Numbered from the stretch's first letter, positions 9,508 to 19,718 are shown. The stretch: DNA of 64,000 nucleotides from Methanosarcina sp. UBA5 (GCF_002505485.1 NZ_DAVG01000080.1:104419-168418); one strand, 5' to 3'. Notes: generated from the sequence alone by a model not told the origin. Numbers and translations are program-made.

Positions 9508-10338
9508 AGGAAGTTACTCCAGAGGTTATTAATCTGTTATTACTAATAATTGAAAGCTCAGTAATATTGAAAGCTCAGTAATATGAAAGTTAGGGGCTAT
9601 GAAAGTGTTTTTGGCTGGAACCTAGCTTTCCGATCTACAAAGATAGGAATAAGGCATTTCCACATTCTGAAATAAGCAATATCTAAGCAACCAAGCAAAA
9701 TTTCACATGAATAAACTTTACTTAGTAAGAGAGATTCAGATCCAGTATTAATAACTAAATTTCTGATAAACCGGATTTGAGTATCCCCAAATGTTTTTTC
9801 TAAATTTTTAGTAGATATGTTTTACTGCATTTAGCTTTTTTGAATTGTTACTCAATAGAATTATTTCAGCCAAAAATAAAGAGATATTAATTCAAGTTAT
9901 TAATTCGAGTTAATAATTCGATCTAATAATAAGAATAATGGCAAAAATCAGTAACAAGAACCAGTGATACGATTCAACTATACCAAGCAGGAATATGGAA
10001 AAGGCTAGTTTCCCAGATATTTTGTTTAATGAATTAGTCATTTTTAGTATAAATATCAAAAATGACTCAATAAGGAGATTCGAATATGATTAATTTGAAA
10101 ACAACACATATTGATTAATTATAACAGATAAAAATAATAATATTAGATTTATTTATAAATATTTGAGCAGTAATTATGTAAAAGCAACTAAGAAAAATAG
10201 TTTAAAAAAATAACTCTGTCGAAATCCAATTATTTATAGCATCTTAATTAATTAAGTGCAGTTTTAAACATAAATTTACACATTAATTCAATAGTAATCC
10301 TTTAATTATAGGAAATAACGATAGGCTGGAAAGAGAGT
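9508..10338. other. 831-base AT-rich spacer upstream of cdc6, possible origin region
   Basis: Only promoters are expected here, yet the stretch is long, very AT-rich and full of short repeats (ttattaattcgagttaataattcg near 9895-9920). It begins with a 17-bp tandem repeat. No sequence clearly matches known origin recognition boxes with their G-runs. At 10086 a ten-codon ORF (MINLKTTHID) follows AAGGAGATTCG, which may be chance. Confidence 0.35.
9551..9590. repeat. 17-bp tandem repeat upstream of cdc6
   Basis: TGAAAGCTCAGTAATAT occurs at 9551-9567 and again directly at 9568-9584, followed by a partial third copy (tgaaagt). It stands 44 bases before the cdc6 start on the upstream side and may be an operator or initiator binding site. 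Confidence 0.75.
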
Positions 10339-12930
10339 ATGGAAATAGAATCTAAATTTCTGGTAATGGAAGAGACGGATTTTCAGGCCCTTGAAAGCCT
10401 TTTAAAGCTTGCTTCATACTCTCTTTCGGAAGCGAAAATCCAGTTAAATGAGGATATTTTCTTTGATACTGAAAACCGGGCTATTATGGCTTCGGGCTAC
10501 TACCTGAGGGTCAGGAAAGCGTATGGGGAAGACGGGAGCTGGGTAACCATTAAAAGCCTGGGAGGTTTCGAAGGCGGAACTCACAGGCGAGAAGAGTATG
10601 TAAGTTTCCTTCCTGAGGAAACCCCAGTGATCGAATGTCCTGATCCCCGTATTAGAAACCTGATTTTTGAATTTACGGCAGGGCTTGACCTCTTTCCGCT
10701 ACTATCCCTCAAACAGAAAAGAGTGATTCGCCAGGTGAAGATGGGAGAAAAGCTTATAGCTGAGACTTACCTGGACCGCGTAAACCTGAAAAGTAAAGGC
10801 AGGGAAAAGCACTATAATGAGTTTGAAGTTGAGCTTAAAAGCAAAGGAAGCTCGGAAGATCTGGAGACTATCCGATTTTTCCTGCTCAAGCATTACAACC
10901 TAACAGAAAGCCCTTTTTCCAAATTCGAAAGAGCCTTTCTCTTCATGGAAAATCTTCCTGAGAAAGCCTTCCTTAGCCTAAGAGAAAGAGCTTTTTGTGC
11001 ACAGCTTGCAGACCAGAAAAACGTATATGGAAAACAGGCTCAGATATTGATGGAAATTGATAAAGGAAAGAGCTGTGAAGAGCTTAGCCTATTTCTGAAA
11101 GTTTCTCAACCCGAGATAAGAGCCCTGCGCACAGAATTTAAAGAGAAAAGGCTTTCGATTTTTCCTTTTACAACCTATAAAGAAAAAGATACTAAATTCT
11201 ACCTTCAGTTCGGAAAAAACTGTATTTTAAAAAAGGAAAAGAAAGTGTTAGAATTTAAGCAATGGGACCTTGAAAGCCTGCTTGAGTATTATGGAACAAA
11301 TAAAAACCAGGCCGAAAAAAGCAGGGAATATGCTCTTACGCTTTTTGATGAGCTGTCTGTATGCCACGGATTGGGACAGGAAGAGAGAAAACTCCTTGAA
11401 CTTGCCGCCTTCGTGAAGGATATCGGAAACTCTATTTTTCCTGTCGAAAGCGCACGTATGAGCAGGGAAATTCTTCTGACTCATCCCTTGAAAGGACTTA
11501 AGCTTCACGAAATTTTAACGCTCGCCCTTATCATTGAACTTCAGGATCTTTTTGTAAGCCCTTGTGTAAGCCAAAAAAATTTAATCTCAACTTTGAAAGA
11601 TTTCCATACGAAGCTGCCTCCCGGTCTACAGAACAAAGCCCTGATGCTTGCAGCCATTATGTCAATTGCGGACCTTTTCCAATCTCTCGAAATCCGACCA
11701 AGAAAGGCAAAGCAACTTGAAAACTCTCTGGAGATAGAAATAACAGGGTCTGTAACTGAAAAAGCTGCAAAAAAGTTTGAGGCACAAAGTAAACTCTGGA
11801 AATATCTCTCCGGAAGCAAACTCCTGTTTTCTCAGGCTTCTGAGGAAGAAAAAGCTCTAATCGAGGAGAAATCCGAAACAAAGGAAACAGAAACAAAGAA
11901 ACAGGCCGGAGAGGAGAAAAAACCAGAAAAAAAGAAATGCAGGCTGCGTGGAAAGGTAGCTGTCAAACCGACGGACTCTATGACCTGGGCTGCCTGCAGG
12001 ATATTTTCCTATCAATTTTCCTGTATGCTCTCCCATGAAGAAGGAACCTTAAAAGGAAAAGAGATAGAAGAACTCCATGACATGAGGGTTGCAGTCAGCA
12101 GAATGAGAGCAGCAGCAAAGGTTTTTGAGGCTTATCTTGATTCCGAACAGTTTGAGCCTTACCTCAAAGGTCTCAAGAGAACGCTTGGTTCACTTGGGGA
12201 AATAAGGGATCTGGACGTTTTCCGCGAAAAAGCCGAAAAATACCTGAAAGCCCTGCCTCCTGGACATGAGCATGATCTGGACCCACTTTTTGCAGTGCTT
12301 ACGGAAGAGCGAGAAAAAGCCAGGAAAAATATGCTTGATTATCTGGACAGTGAAAAATACAGAGCTTTCAAAAGAAATTTTTCAGACGCACTTGCCTCTC
12401 CTGAAACTCTGATTCTTCCTGCAACTAACAGAAAACATGATGCTTTGCCCCATAGGGTAAGGGAAGTGCTTCCTTCAATCCTCTATGCACGTTTAGCAGA
12501 TATCAGAGCTTACTCCGAATGGGTGGAAGGGCCTTATCTTCCTGTTGAACGCCTGCACAGGCTCAGGATTGCAGCCAAAGGATTGCGTTATACCCTTGAA
12601 TTCTTTGAGAACGTACTTGGAGAAGATGCAGAAACCCTGATCAAAGAACTTAAAACCTTCCAGGACCTGCTTGGAAACCTCCACGATACTGTAATTGCAC
12701 TTGACCTGCTGGGTTCTTACCTGAGAACCGGGGAATGGGGTTCTACCGAGAGTGAAAAGGCTTCCGGGAAAAAGAAATTTTCCGAGGGTGCAGAAGGAAT
12801 CGAAGCGTATCTCGCATACAGAGAAGAAGAACTCCAGACTCTCTTCAATGCCTTTCCCAATGCTTGGGGAAAGATATGCAATGGGAATTTCAGGGAAAAG
12901 ATTGAAAAGGCAGTGAAAAAACTGTACTAA
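10339..12930 (+). CDS. CYTH - HD-like - CHAD fusion protein
   Basis: An 863-residue multidomain protein. Residues 1-200 are a CYTH (triphosphate tunnel) domain beginning with the ExExK motif (MEIESKF) and ending near FSKFERAFLF. Residues 205-290 look like a small helix-turn-helix-like unit (SCEELSLFLKVSQPEIRALR). Residues 310-480 resemble the C-terminal HD domain of exopolyphosphatases, but the metal-binding HD is KD (AAFVKDIGNSIF), so it is probably inactive. A charged K/E linker (about 510-540) precedes a CHAD domain (about 555-860) with ELHDMRVAVSRMR and LHRLRIAAKGLRYTLEFFE, the conserved histidines and basic residues that bind polyphosphate. The neighbours ppx and ppk fit a polyphosphate role. 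GGAAAGAGAG precedes the ATG. Confidence 0.88.
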   Translation: MEIESKFLVMEETDFQALESLLKLASYSLSEAKIQLNEDIFFDTENRAIMASGYYLRVRKAYGEDGSWVTIKSLGGFEGGTHRREEYVSFLPEETPVIECPDPRIRNLIFEFTAGLDLFPLLSLKQKRVIRQVKMGEKLIAETYLDRVNLKSKGREKHYNEFEVELKSKGSSEDLETIRFFLLKHYNLTESPFSKFERAFLFMENLPEKAFLSLRERAFCAQLADQKNVYGKQAQILMEIDKGKSCEELSLFLKVSQPEIRALRTEFKEKRLSIFPFTTYKEKDTKFYLQFGKNCILKKEKKVLEFKQWDLESLLEYYGTNKNQAEKSREYALTLFDELSVCHGLGQEERKLLELAAFVKDIGNSIFPVESARMSREILLTHPLKGLKLHEILTLALIIELQDLFVSPCVSQKNLISTLKDFHTKLPPGLQNKALMLAAIMSIADLFQSLEIRPRKAKQLENSLEIEITGSVTEKAAKKFEAQSKLWKYLSGSKLLFSQASEEEKALIEEKSETKETETKKQAGEEKKPEKKKCRLRGKVAVKPTDSMTWAACRIFSYQFSCMLSHEEGTLKGKEIEELHDMRVAVSRMRAAAKVFEAYLDSEQFEPYLKGLKRTLGSLGEIRDLDVFREKAEKYLKALPPGHEHDLDPLFAVLTEEREKARKNMLDYLDSEKYRAFKRNFSDALASPETLILPATNRKHDALPHRVREVLPSILYARLADIRAYSEWVEGPYLPVERLHRLRIAAKGLRYTLEFFENVLGEDAETLIKELKTFQDLLGNLHDTVIALDLLGSYLRTGEWGSTESEKASGKKKFSEGAEGIEAYLAYREEELQTLFNAFPNAWGKICNGNFREKIEKAVKKLY

Positions 12931-13076
12931 TGCAGTAAACTGCTTTATAAATTTCTTTAGAGACACGTATTATGAATAAAGAATCTAAATAAGTTTTAAT
13001 TGGATTTAAATAAGCTTTCTGAGCAAATTTCCTTCAAGTTTTTTGTAAATCTATTTCATATAAATAAATTGTTAAC

Positions 13077-14726
13077 TTAATTTTTAGGGGACATTTCGAC
13101 CTCTGGAAGTTCCTCAAGCTCAGCACCTCCTTCAAGGACTAAGGGAACCCCAGCATCCTGCTTTATAAGGACTTTAGATTGAAGATCGTATCCAAATATT
13201 TTCTTGAAGAATTTTTTCTGCTTCTCGACCTCCCAGATTTCAAGTTGGCACTCACGTTGAGCATGCATTTCAAGCACCAGGCTATCTGTAGAAGCTATGT
13301 AAAACCGGACATGAGAAATAATTCCATTGTGAGAACGGTCCAGACCTTCGGCAATGCGGATAAGTGCACTGAGAACTTTTATACTTTTTACTATGTCTTT
13401 ATTAAGCCCGACGAGATTGGGATGTTTCTTTTTAGGCGTGTTTTTCCTGTGGAAATAAGCAAGATTCGCTATGATCTCTATTTCTTCAGGCTGGAAGCCC
13501 GGAAGACTGCTTTCTCGTATCAGATGATAAGCGTGGGCCTGATGAGTATCATATGATAAAAATGTCCCTATGTCGTGCAGGGTGGAACCATACTCAAGAA
13601 GTTCCCTTTCCCCTTCTCTGAACTTATAAATCCCAAGTGCCTGAATACTGTCAAAGAGTTCAAGGGCAAGTCTGGTAACGGTATGGGCATGTTCTTCATC
13701 GAAATTGCAGGTAAGCCCAAGCTGCATGATGCTGCGTTTTCTTACCGACATCTGCGTAATCATGTAGGAGAATTCACTCTTTGAGATATAGTCTACAAGC
13801 AGCCCCTCTCGAAGCCCGCGTTTACTTATCCTGATTTCGGAAAGCCCCAGTTCTTCCATAAAGGTCTCAATAATTGCAGCCCCTGAGATGATAATATCTG
13901 CTCTTTGTGCGTTGATTCCTGGGAACTTGCGCCTCTCTTCGAGGGATATGGAGCACATTGCCCTGACTATTTTCTTCAGGTCTTCATACTCTAGTTTCTC
14001 AAAACTCTCGCGAGCTGTTTTGCGCAGATAGACAAAAGCAATCCTGGCAAGATTTTCAATTGTTCCTGAGCTTCCAATTGAACAGCTTATATCGTACTCT
14101 GAAAGGTCTTTTGTTATATCCGTAAGCTTGTGCCGAATATGGGCTTTAATCTGCTCATACTGTTCCTCGGAAACAGGCCCTGTTTCGTCCGGTAGAAACA
14201 TGTTTGTCAGCCTGACCGCTCCAAGGTTAAGGGAGTGAAGAAAATAACACTGAGTCTGGTCCCCTACCGATACTTCGGTGCTTCCGCCCCCGATATCTAT
14301 GAACAGAGCTTTTAAATTCCCAAGCCTAAGCCCGCTTGAAACCCCAAGGTAAATGAGGCGAGCCTCTTCGGTTCCGGAAATTGTACAAACTTCCAGGTTT
14401 GCCTCCCTTTTCAGCATCTCGAGAAGCTGAACCTTATTGCTCGCATCTCGCATTGCCGAGGTAGCCACAGCTATGACCTCTTCTGCCCTGTAGGCCCTGG
14501 CAAGTTCCATGAACTTTTTACAGACAACAACTGCGCGTTCTATCGCTTTCGGCTGCAGAATCCTGTCTATGAATTCCCCATCCCCAAGCCGGACTGTTTC
14601 CTTCTGCTTGGTTAGGGGCAGGTAAGATCCATTGGGATTGATCCGGACCAGAAGAAGCCGGATCGAGTTAGTACCTATATCGATAAACGCAACAACTCTG
14701 CCTTCGGAGATTTTCTCGGGTTCCAT
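13077..14726 (-). CDS. ppx: Exopolyphosphatase, Ppx/GppA family
   Basis: A 549-residue protein. The N-terminal actin-like ATPase fold is shown by AFIDIGTNSIRLLLVRI (phosphate 1 motif) and LKALFIDIGGGSTEVS (phosphate 2 motif), with GSSGTIENLARI and IIISGAAIIETFM further on. From residue about 330 an HD domain follows (YGSTLHDIGTFLSYDTHQAHAYHLI). It removes terminal phosphate from polyphosphate, or acts on pppGpp in bacterial relatives. I take the ATG at 14726, which has CTGGTGAT about nine bases upstream; a GTG at 14735 overlaps that site. It faces the CHAD fusion gene and shares a strand with ppk. Confidence 0.92.
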   Translation of the reverse strand: MEPEKISEGRVVAFIDIGTNSIRLLLVRINPNGSYLPLTKQKETVRLGDGEFIDRILQPKAIERAVVVCKKFMELARAYRAEEVIAVATSAMRDASNKVQLLEMLKREANLEVCTISGTEEARLIYLGVSSGLRLGNLKALFIDIGGGSTEVSVGDQTQCYFLHSLNLGAVRLTNMFLPDETGPVSEEQYEQIKAHIRHKLTDITKDLSEYDISCSIGSSGTIENLARIAFVYLRKTARESFEKLEYEDLKKIVRAMCSISLEERRKFPGINAQRADIIISGAAIIETFMEELGLSEIRISKRGLREGLLVDYISKSEFSYMITQMSVRKRSIMQLGLTCNFDEEHAHTVTRLALELFDSIQALGIYKFREGERELLEYGSTLHDIGTFLSYDTHQAHAYHLIRESSLPGFQPEEIEIIANLAYFHRKNTPKKKHPNLVGLNKDIVKSIKVLSALIRIAEGLDRSHNGIISHVRFYIASTDSLVLEMHAQRECQLEIWEVEKQKKFFKKIFGYDLQSKVLIKQDAGVPLVLEGGAELEELPEVEMSPKN

Positions 14727-15443
14727 TATTATCACCAGAAAGCCCTGTTTTTCGTTTTTCTCGAAGGAGTCGAGAAACTCAAAATAAGCTTCACAATACT
14801 AGTTCATATTTTTATTCTATTTGAGATTATTTAGTAGTGTACCGAAAGTTTGTAATCGTCATTATTTCCGCACATGCTATTTCCATATATTGGAGATGTT
14901 GATTATTTATACACATAATAAAGAAAGAGTATTAAGAGAGCTCTTTTTCAGGCTTTTTTCTGCATGTTAGTTATAGGGAAAAATCAAGCCATTTGATATT
15001 GAAAAAATGCATATAGATCTGTATTTAAAATGTTTTTGTATTTTATATCAAGGTCGCAGACAAGGACCCCAGTATTCATATAAACTATAGATGATTTGTG
15101 TTTATAGACACATTGGGGCTGCAAAAATTTAGTTTTTAATTTTATCTTTTTGTTGTTTTTGGGCAGTGTGTCGGTTTTTCATTAAAACTATAAATCTCAA
15201 GAAGTTATAATGTTATAAATTAGAGATAATTTATATTATAGACATATTGAGGCTGCAAAAATTTAGCTTTTAATTTTGTCTTTTTGTTGTTTTTGGGCAG
15301 TGTGTCGGTTTTTCATTAAAACCATAAATATCAAGAAGTTATGATGTAGCAATTCCATATAGGGAGGTCAATTTTCCCATAGTACACAAGAGCTTAACTT
15401 TAAATATACATCAAATTTGCGACACTGCCAAGGGAGGAGGCAA
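14727..15443. other. 717-base spacer between divergent ppx and the CARDB surface gene
   Basis: Contains the ppx promoter side, an AT-rich middle, and the 134-bp tandem duplication listed separately. No ORF of note. Confidence 0.4.
15079..15346. repeat. 134-bp tandem direct duplication
   Basis: Two adjacent copies with a period of 134 bases (15079-15212 and 15213-15346) share blocks such as GGCTGCAAAAATTTAG, CTTTTTGTTGTTTTTGGGCA and GTGTCGGTTTTTCATTAAAA, differing at about a dozen positions. The second copy ends about 100 bases before the surface-protein ATG, so the repeat sits where its promoter or leader would be. Confidence 0.8.
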
Positions 15444-17348
15444 ATGAAAATGGAAGCTCATTTTTTAAATTCTTTAATTTCGGTATTATTGATAATAGTA
15501 ATAATTCCGGGATTAATACCCGGCATAGTATCTGCTGCAGATGAACAGTTTGAAGACGACGGAAATTCGACAAATAGTACACTAAACTCCAATCTTATAC
15601 TGGAAAACCTCTCCACTGATCCTGACAATCCAAAGCCCGATAGCCAGGCAGTTATTAATTCATTAGTTAAGAACACGGGAAATGAAACTTCAGAGCCAAC
15701 AAATATAACATATAAAATTGGTGAAAACGAAGAAAAAGAAAGAGTCCCAGCAATAGAGGCTGGATCAGAAAAATTAATTTCCCACAATTGGACAACTTCT
15801 AACAAGGAAGAAACTGTAACAATAAAGGCTTCTTTAGAAAATGTAGAAAACAGCGAGAAAGAAATCTCTGTGAAAATAGTACAGAAGTTACTTCCGGATT
15901 TGATAATTGAAGATCTGTATCCAGAATCATCAACACAACCTGAAGCCGGAAAACCTTTGAATTTTACCCTGAAAATAAAGAACGTGGGGGGGGCAACTGC
16001 TAATAATAGTACTGCAAAATACAGTTTTAACGGAGCTTCAGAAGGAGAAATTTCTATCCCTGAACTTTCAGCGGGGGCAAACACAAGTGAAGGATTTTCG
16101 TTTACCCCTGGAAATGAAGAAAACATCAGTGTAACAGCGGTCGCAGATTCCGGGAATATCATTAATGAAAGTAATGAAGATAATAATAAAATATCAAAAG
16201 TCATAAATATAAAACGTGAACTTCCGGACCTGAAAATAGAGTCGATTTCTCTGAGTCCTGAAGAACCGCACCCTGGGGAGAATATAACATTTACGGTAAC
16301 AGTTAAAAATAATGGTTCTGCAGCTGCGGGGAACAGCGAAATTAAGTATGATGTCAAGGGAAACAATGAAAATTATACGGGAGTTATATCGATACCAGCC
16401 CTTGCAGCAGGTGAAGCCAGAGCAGGCACTTTTTTCTGGACTCCTAGAAACGAAGGGCAAATTGAAGTAAAAGCAATCGTGGATGCAGGAAATGTCGTAT
16501 CCGAAAGTGATGAAAACAATAATGGACTCACAAAAAACGCAACCGTATATAAAGAAACAGTTTCAAGCGATGACGGAGGAAGTGGAAGTTCAGGGCCCTC
16601 CAGCATCGATTCAGGAAGTAAGAGTTCAGGGTCCTCCAGCAGCAGTTCAGGAGGTGCCAGTCTTTCTAAAGAACCAGTAAACAACGTAGATGCAAAGGAG
16701 CTTTCCACCAGGAACGTTCTAAGTGGTTATCACGTCAAGTTCGATTTTCTGGAAGGTGCCACATGCATTACATATATCGAATTCGACCCGATAAAGACAT
16801 TAAAGAGGACAACGACAATTGTAGAAGTACTCAAAGCTAAATCTGCTTTTGTCTCAGGACTCCCTTCTGGTAAGATATATAAGCATGTGAATATCTGGGT
16901 AGGGAATAATGGAGCAGGAGTCGCTGATTATTTTAAAAATGGAATTATAGAGTTCAAAGTTGAAAAGGCATGGCTTGATGAGAATAATGTTAATCAGTCC
17001 GAGATAACTCTTCAATGGTACAATGAAGGCTGGCAGCCTCTTTATACTGAAAAAGTTAAAGAAGACACGAATTACGTTTATTTTAAATCAGAAACATCTG
17101 GCTTCTCCTGCTTTGCAATAACCAATTATTCCGCAGATGAGGAAAACGTATCGGTAGCCAGTGGACAAGGAAAGAAGGAAACTTTAATAAACTTGGACGG
17201 TGGAGAAAAAACGAGTACCCATAACGGAAGCGCAGAGAAGGACAGCGAAACCAAAAACCCTATGGGGAAGGCCAAAATATTTATGGCAATTTCTCTGCCC
17301 CTGTTCTTGATTCTTATAGAGTACTTTGTGATGAAGAAAAAGATCTAA
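15444..17348 (+). CDS. Secreted CARDB-repeat surface protein with PGF-pre-PGF domain
   Basis: A 634-residue cell-surface protein. A signal peptide (FLNSLISVLLIIVIIPGLIPGIVSAAD) is followed by three CARDB adhesion modules (about residues 45-145, 150-265, 265-375; two start with LPDL or PDLKIESISL and each ends with a V.D..N.I.ESNE.NN. motif), a Ser/Gly linker, a PGF-pre-PGF domain (LSGYHVKFDFLEGATCITYIEFDP...SGFSCFAITNY) and a C-terminal membrane helix ending MKKKI. Rich in Asn and likely N-glycosylated (NxS/T sequons). I take ATG 15444 because AGGGAGGAGG stands just before it. It interrupts the polyphosphate genes with no obvious functional tie. Confidence 0.85.
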   Translation: MKMEAHFLNSLISVLLIIVIIPGLIPGIVSAADEQFEDDGNSTNSTLNSNLILENLSTDPDNPKPDSQAVINSLVKNTGNETSEPTNITYKIGENEEKERVPAIEAGSEKLISHNWTTSNKEETVTIKASLENVENSEKEISVKIVQKLLPDLIIEDLYPESSTQPEAGKPLNFTLKIKNVGGATANNSTAKYSFNGASEGEISIPELSAGANTSEGFSFTPGNEENISVTAVADSGNIINESNEDNNKISKVINIKRELPDLKIESISLSPEEPHPGENITFTVTVKNNGSAAAGNSEIKYDVKGNNENYTGVISIPALAAGEARAGTFFWTPRNEGQIEVKAIVDAGNVVSESDENNNGLTKNATVYKETVSSDDGGSGSSGPSSIDSGSKSSGSSSSSSGGASLSKEPVNNVDAKELSTRNVLSGYHVKFDFLEGATCITYIEFDPIKTLKRTTTIVEVLKAKSAFVSGLPSGKIYKHVNIWVGNNGAGVADYFKNGIIEFKVEKAWLDENNVNQSEITLQWYNEGWQPLYTEKVKEDTNYVYFKSETSGFSCFAITNYSADEENVSVASGQGKKETLINLDGGEKTSTHNGSAEKDSETKNPMGKAKIFMAISLPLFLILIEYFVMKKKI

Positions 17349-17531
17349 AAAACTTTTTCTTTATGTTTTATTTTGAAAGTGTGCATGGATTGTTGAAACC
17401 ATAAACAGAAGACCAATTTTATAATTGAGTCAACTGCTGGAGATGTGCTTGCTTTTTCGTAATTGATCAATGACTCACAGAAACAACCAGATAAAGAGCA
17501 GCAAAGAAATAGAAAGAAGAAATTCTCTTTT

Positions 17532-19718
17532 TCAGCCTTTCTTAGGGCACAAATCCCAGCTTCTGCTATTCTCAAGCATCCATAACTGAGAATCCAGTTC
17601 TTCTTCTTCGGGCTGCGGGTAGATCCTTTCAGTCTTGCCGTTAGGGAGCAACAGGCGAGCTTTTACGTTATCTTTCAGGTGAATGCCAAGGATTACATCC
17701 CTTACGACAGGAATATACTCGGAAGATATGGGAAAGAGGATTTCTACCCTGTTATCCAGATTGCGCGGCATGAGATCGGCGCTTCCCATAAAGATCTCTT
17801 CTTTTCCTCCGTTCCTAAAATAATATATCCTGGAATGTTCGAGAAAACGGCCAACTATCGAGGTAACCCTGATATTTTCACTTAGCCCGAAAATGCCTGG
17901 CCTGAGGCAGCAAATTCCCCGGACAAGAAGGTCTACTTTTACTCCGGCCTGGGAAGCCCTGTAGAGTTCTCGGATGCACTGGTAGTCCACGAGGGAATTC
18001 ATCTTGAAGATCAGGTGCCCATTCCCACATTTCTCATGCAGGTCGATTTCACGCCTGATGCGCTCCAAAATCTGATGCCTTAGAGTCTGAGGAGCTACAA
18101 GGAGTTTGATATAATGGTCCTTTCTCGAATATCCGGTAAGGGCATTAAAAAGGTCTGAGACATCCTTGCCTATGAATGGGTCACTTGTCAGATACCCCTG
18201 ATCGGTATACAGCTTTCCTGTGACAGCATTATAGTTTCCTGTGCTCATGTGCACATAATACCTGATGCCTTCTTTTTCGGCCCTGACCACCAGGCACATT
18301 TTGGCGTGGGTCTTAAGCCCTGGGAAGCCATAAGCTACATGAACCCCTTTACGCTCAAGTTCCTTTGCCCAACCTATGTTGTTCTCCTCATCAAAGCGGG
18401 CTTTAAGTTCCACCAGAACCGCTAGCTGTTTTTTCCGGTCCGCAGCCTTCATAAGGGCCTGAATAATTCTGGAATTGTCATCCACCCTGTATAAGGTCAT
18501 TTTGATTGCCAGAACATCAGGATCGTCGGTAGCCTCTTCCACGAAATCTATTACCGATTCGAAACTGTCGTAAGGATGGTAGAGAAGAATATCTCGTTTT
18601 CTCAGAACCGAAAAAATTTTCTCTCTGTTAGCCAACTGAGAATGTTTTTTCGGCTCGAAGAGCTCATATTTAAGTTCAGGGCGGTTAATCTGTGCAAGCT
18701 TAATGAGACTTGAGAGCCCCAGAGGAGCTGCAGACCTGAACATAAGGGAAGTGGTAAGATCCAGGTTCTTAAGAAGAATATCAGAGACCCTTGAGGGCAT
18801 TGTATAATCGGCCTCAAGTCTGACAACCGACCCAAAATAGTTCCTGCCGACTCTCTGCTTTACAGCGGTAAGAAGGTCTTTATCTCCATCCTCATCAAAT
18901 CCAAGGTCTGCATCACGTGTGATTCTGAAAGGATAGGCTCCCAGGATGCGCTGTCCGGGAAACAGGAGGTCAAGGTTTGCAGCAATAAGCTGTTCGAGCC
19001 AGACAAAACGCCCTTTTTTCAGCTCTTCCAGGCTGGAAGTTATTCTCTCCTGGTCACCTTCAGGAACAACTATTAGTCGCGTGAACATTGGAGGGATCTT
19101 AACCCTGGCAAAACGTTCCCCGTAGTCCGGATCATCAATTAATACTGCAAGGTTAAGGCTGAGGTTGGAAATATGAGGGAAAGGGTGCCCTGAATCAAAA
19201 CCGAGAGGAGTAAGTAGAGGGAAAATATTTCTCTCGAAATAATCTCTCAACTTTTCTCTTTCCTTCCCTGAAAGCTCAAAGTAATTGAGAACTTTAATTC
19301 CTTTTTCCCTGAGAGCAGGCTCAAGCATTTCATTCCAGCAACTGTCATTGAGAGGAAGCTGCCTGAGAAGTTCTTCCCGAATGATACGAAGCTGTTCCTG
19401 CGCAAGCTCATCTGTCCGGTCATCTTTCATAGCTTCCACTATTCTTTTCTGGACGCCTGAAACCCTGACCATGAAAAACTCATCAAGGTTACTTCCAAAG
19501 ATCGAAAGAAACTTGACTCTTTCAAGCAGAGGATTGCGATCATCAAAAGCCTCTTCGAGTACCCTGTCATTGAACTGAAGCCAGCTGTACTCACGGTCCG
19601 TATATAAACATGGATCGCTGAGGTCAGGCATACCGGAAACTTCTACCCTAGTTTCTTTAACATTATCCATAATCAGCCTATCAAAATCTGCACACTGAAT
19701 GGGGAAGTTCCGCTCCAT
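17532..19718 (-). CDS. ppk: Polyphosphate kinase 1
   Basis: About 728 residues, the usual Ppk1 size. The N-terminal part has REYSWLQFNDRVLEEA and FLSIFGSNLDEFFMVRVSG, typical of the family. The catalytic half carries ILLYHPYDSFESVIDFV, VLVELKARFDEENNIGWAKELE, the histidine motif GLKTHAKMCLVVR (phosphorylated His) and IYYFRNGGKEEIFMGSADLMPRNLDNRVE. It makes polyphosphate from ATP reversibly. I use ATG 19718; a GTG at 19727 is an alternative. Ppk1 is mainly bacterial, so old transfer into this lineage is likely (inference). Confidence 0.93.
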   Translation of the reverse strand: MERNFPIQCADFDRLIMDNVKETRVEVSGMPDLSDPCLYTDREYSWLQFNDRVLEEAFDDRNPLLERVKFLSIFGSNLDEFFMVRVSGVQKRIVEAMKDDRTDELAQEQLRIIREELLRQLPLNDSCWNEMLEPALREKGIKVLNYFELSGKEREKLRDYFERNIFPLLTPLGFDSGHPFPHISNLSLNLAVLIDDPDYGERFARVKIPPMFTRLIVVPEGDQERITSSLEELKKGRFVWLEQLIAANLDLLFPGQRILGAYPFRITRDADLGFDEDGDKDLLTAVKQRVGRNYFGSVVRLEADYTMPSRVSDILLKNLDLTTSLMFRSAAPLGLSSLIKLAQINRPELKYELFEPKKHSQLANREKIFSVLRKRDILLYHPYDSFESVIDFVEEATDDPDVLAIKMTLYRVDDNSRIIQALMKAADRKKQLAVLVELKARFDEENNIGWAKELERKGVHVAYGFPGLKTHAKMCLVVRAEKEGIRYYVHMSTGNYNAVTGKLYTDQGYLTSDPFIGKDVSDLFNALTGYSRKDHYIKLLVAPQTLRHQILERIRREIDLHEKCGNGHLIFKMNSLVDYQCIRELYRASQAGVKVDLLVRGICCLRPGIFGLSENIRVTSIVGRFLEHSRIYYFRNGGKEEIFMGSADLMPRNLDNRVEILFPISSEYIPVVRDVILGIHLKDNVKARLLLPNGKTERIYPQPEEEELDSQLWMLENSRSWDLCPKKG

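Noticed and set aside
10086..10118. Ten-codon ORF with a good ribosome binding site
   Set aside because: Too short to separate from chance without conservation.
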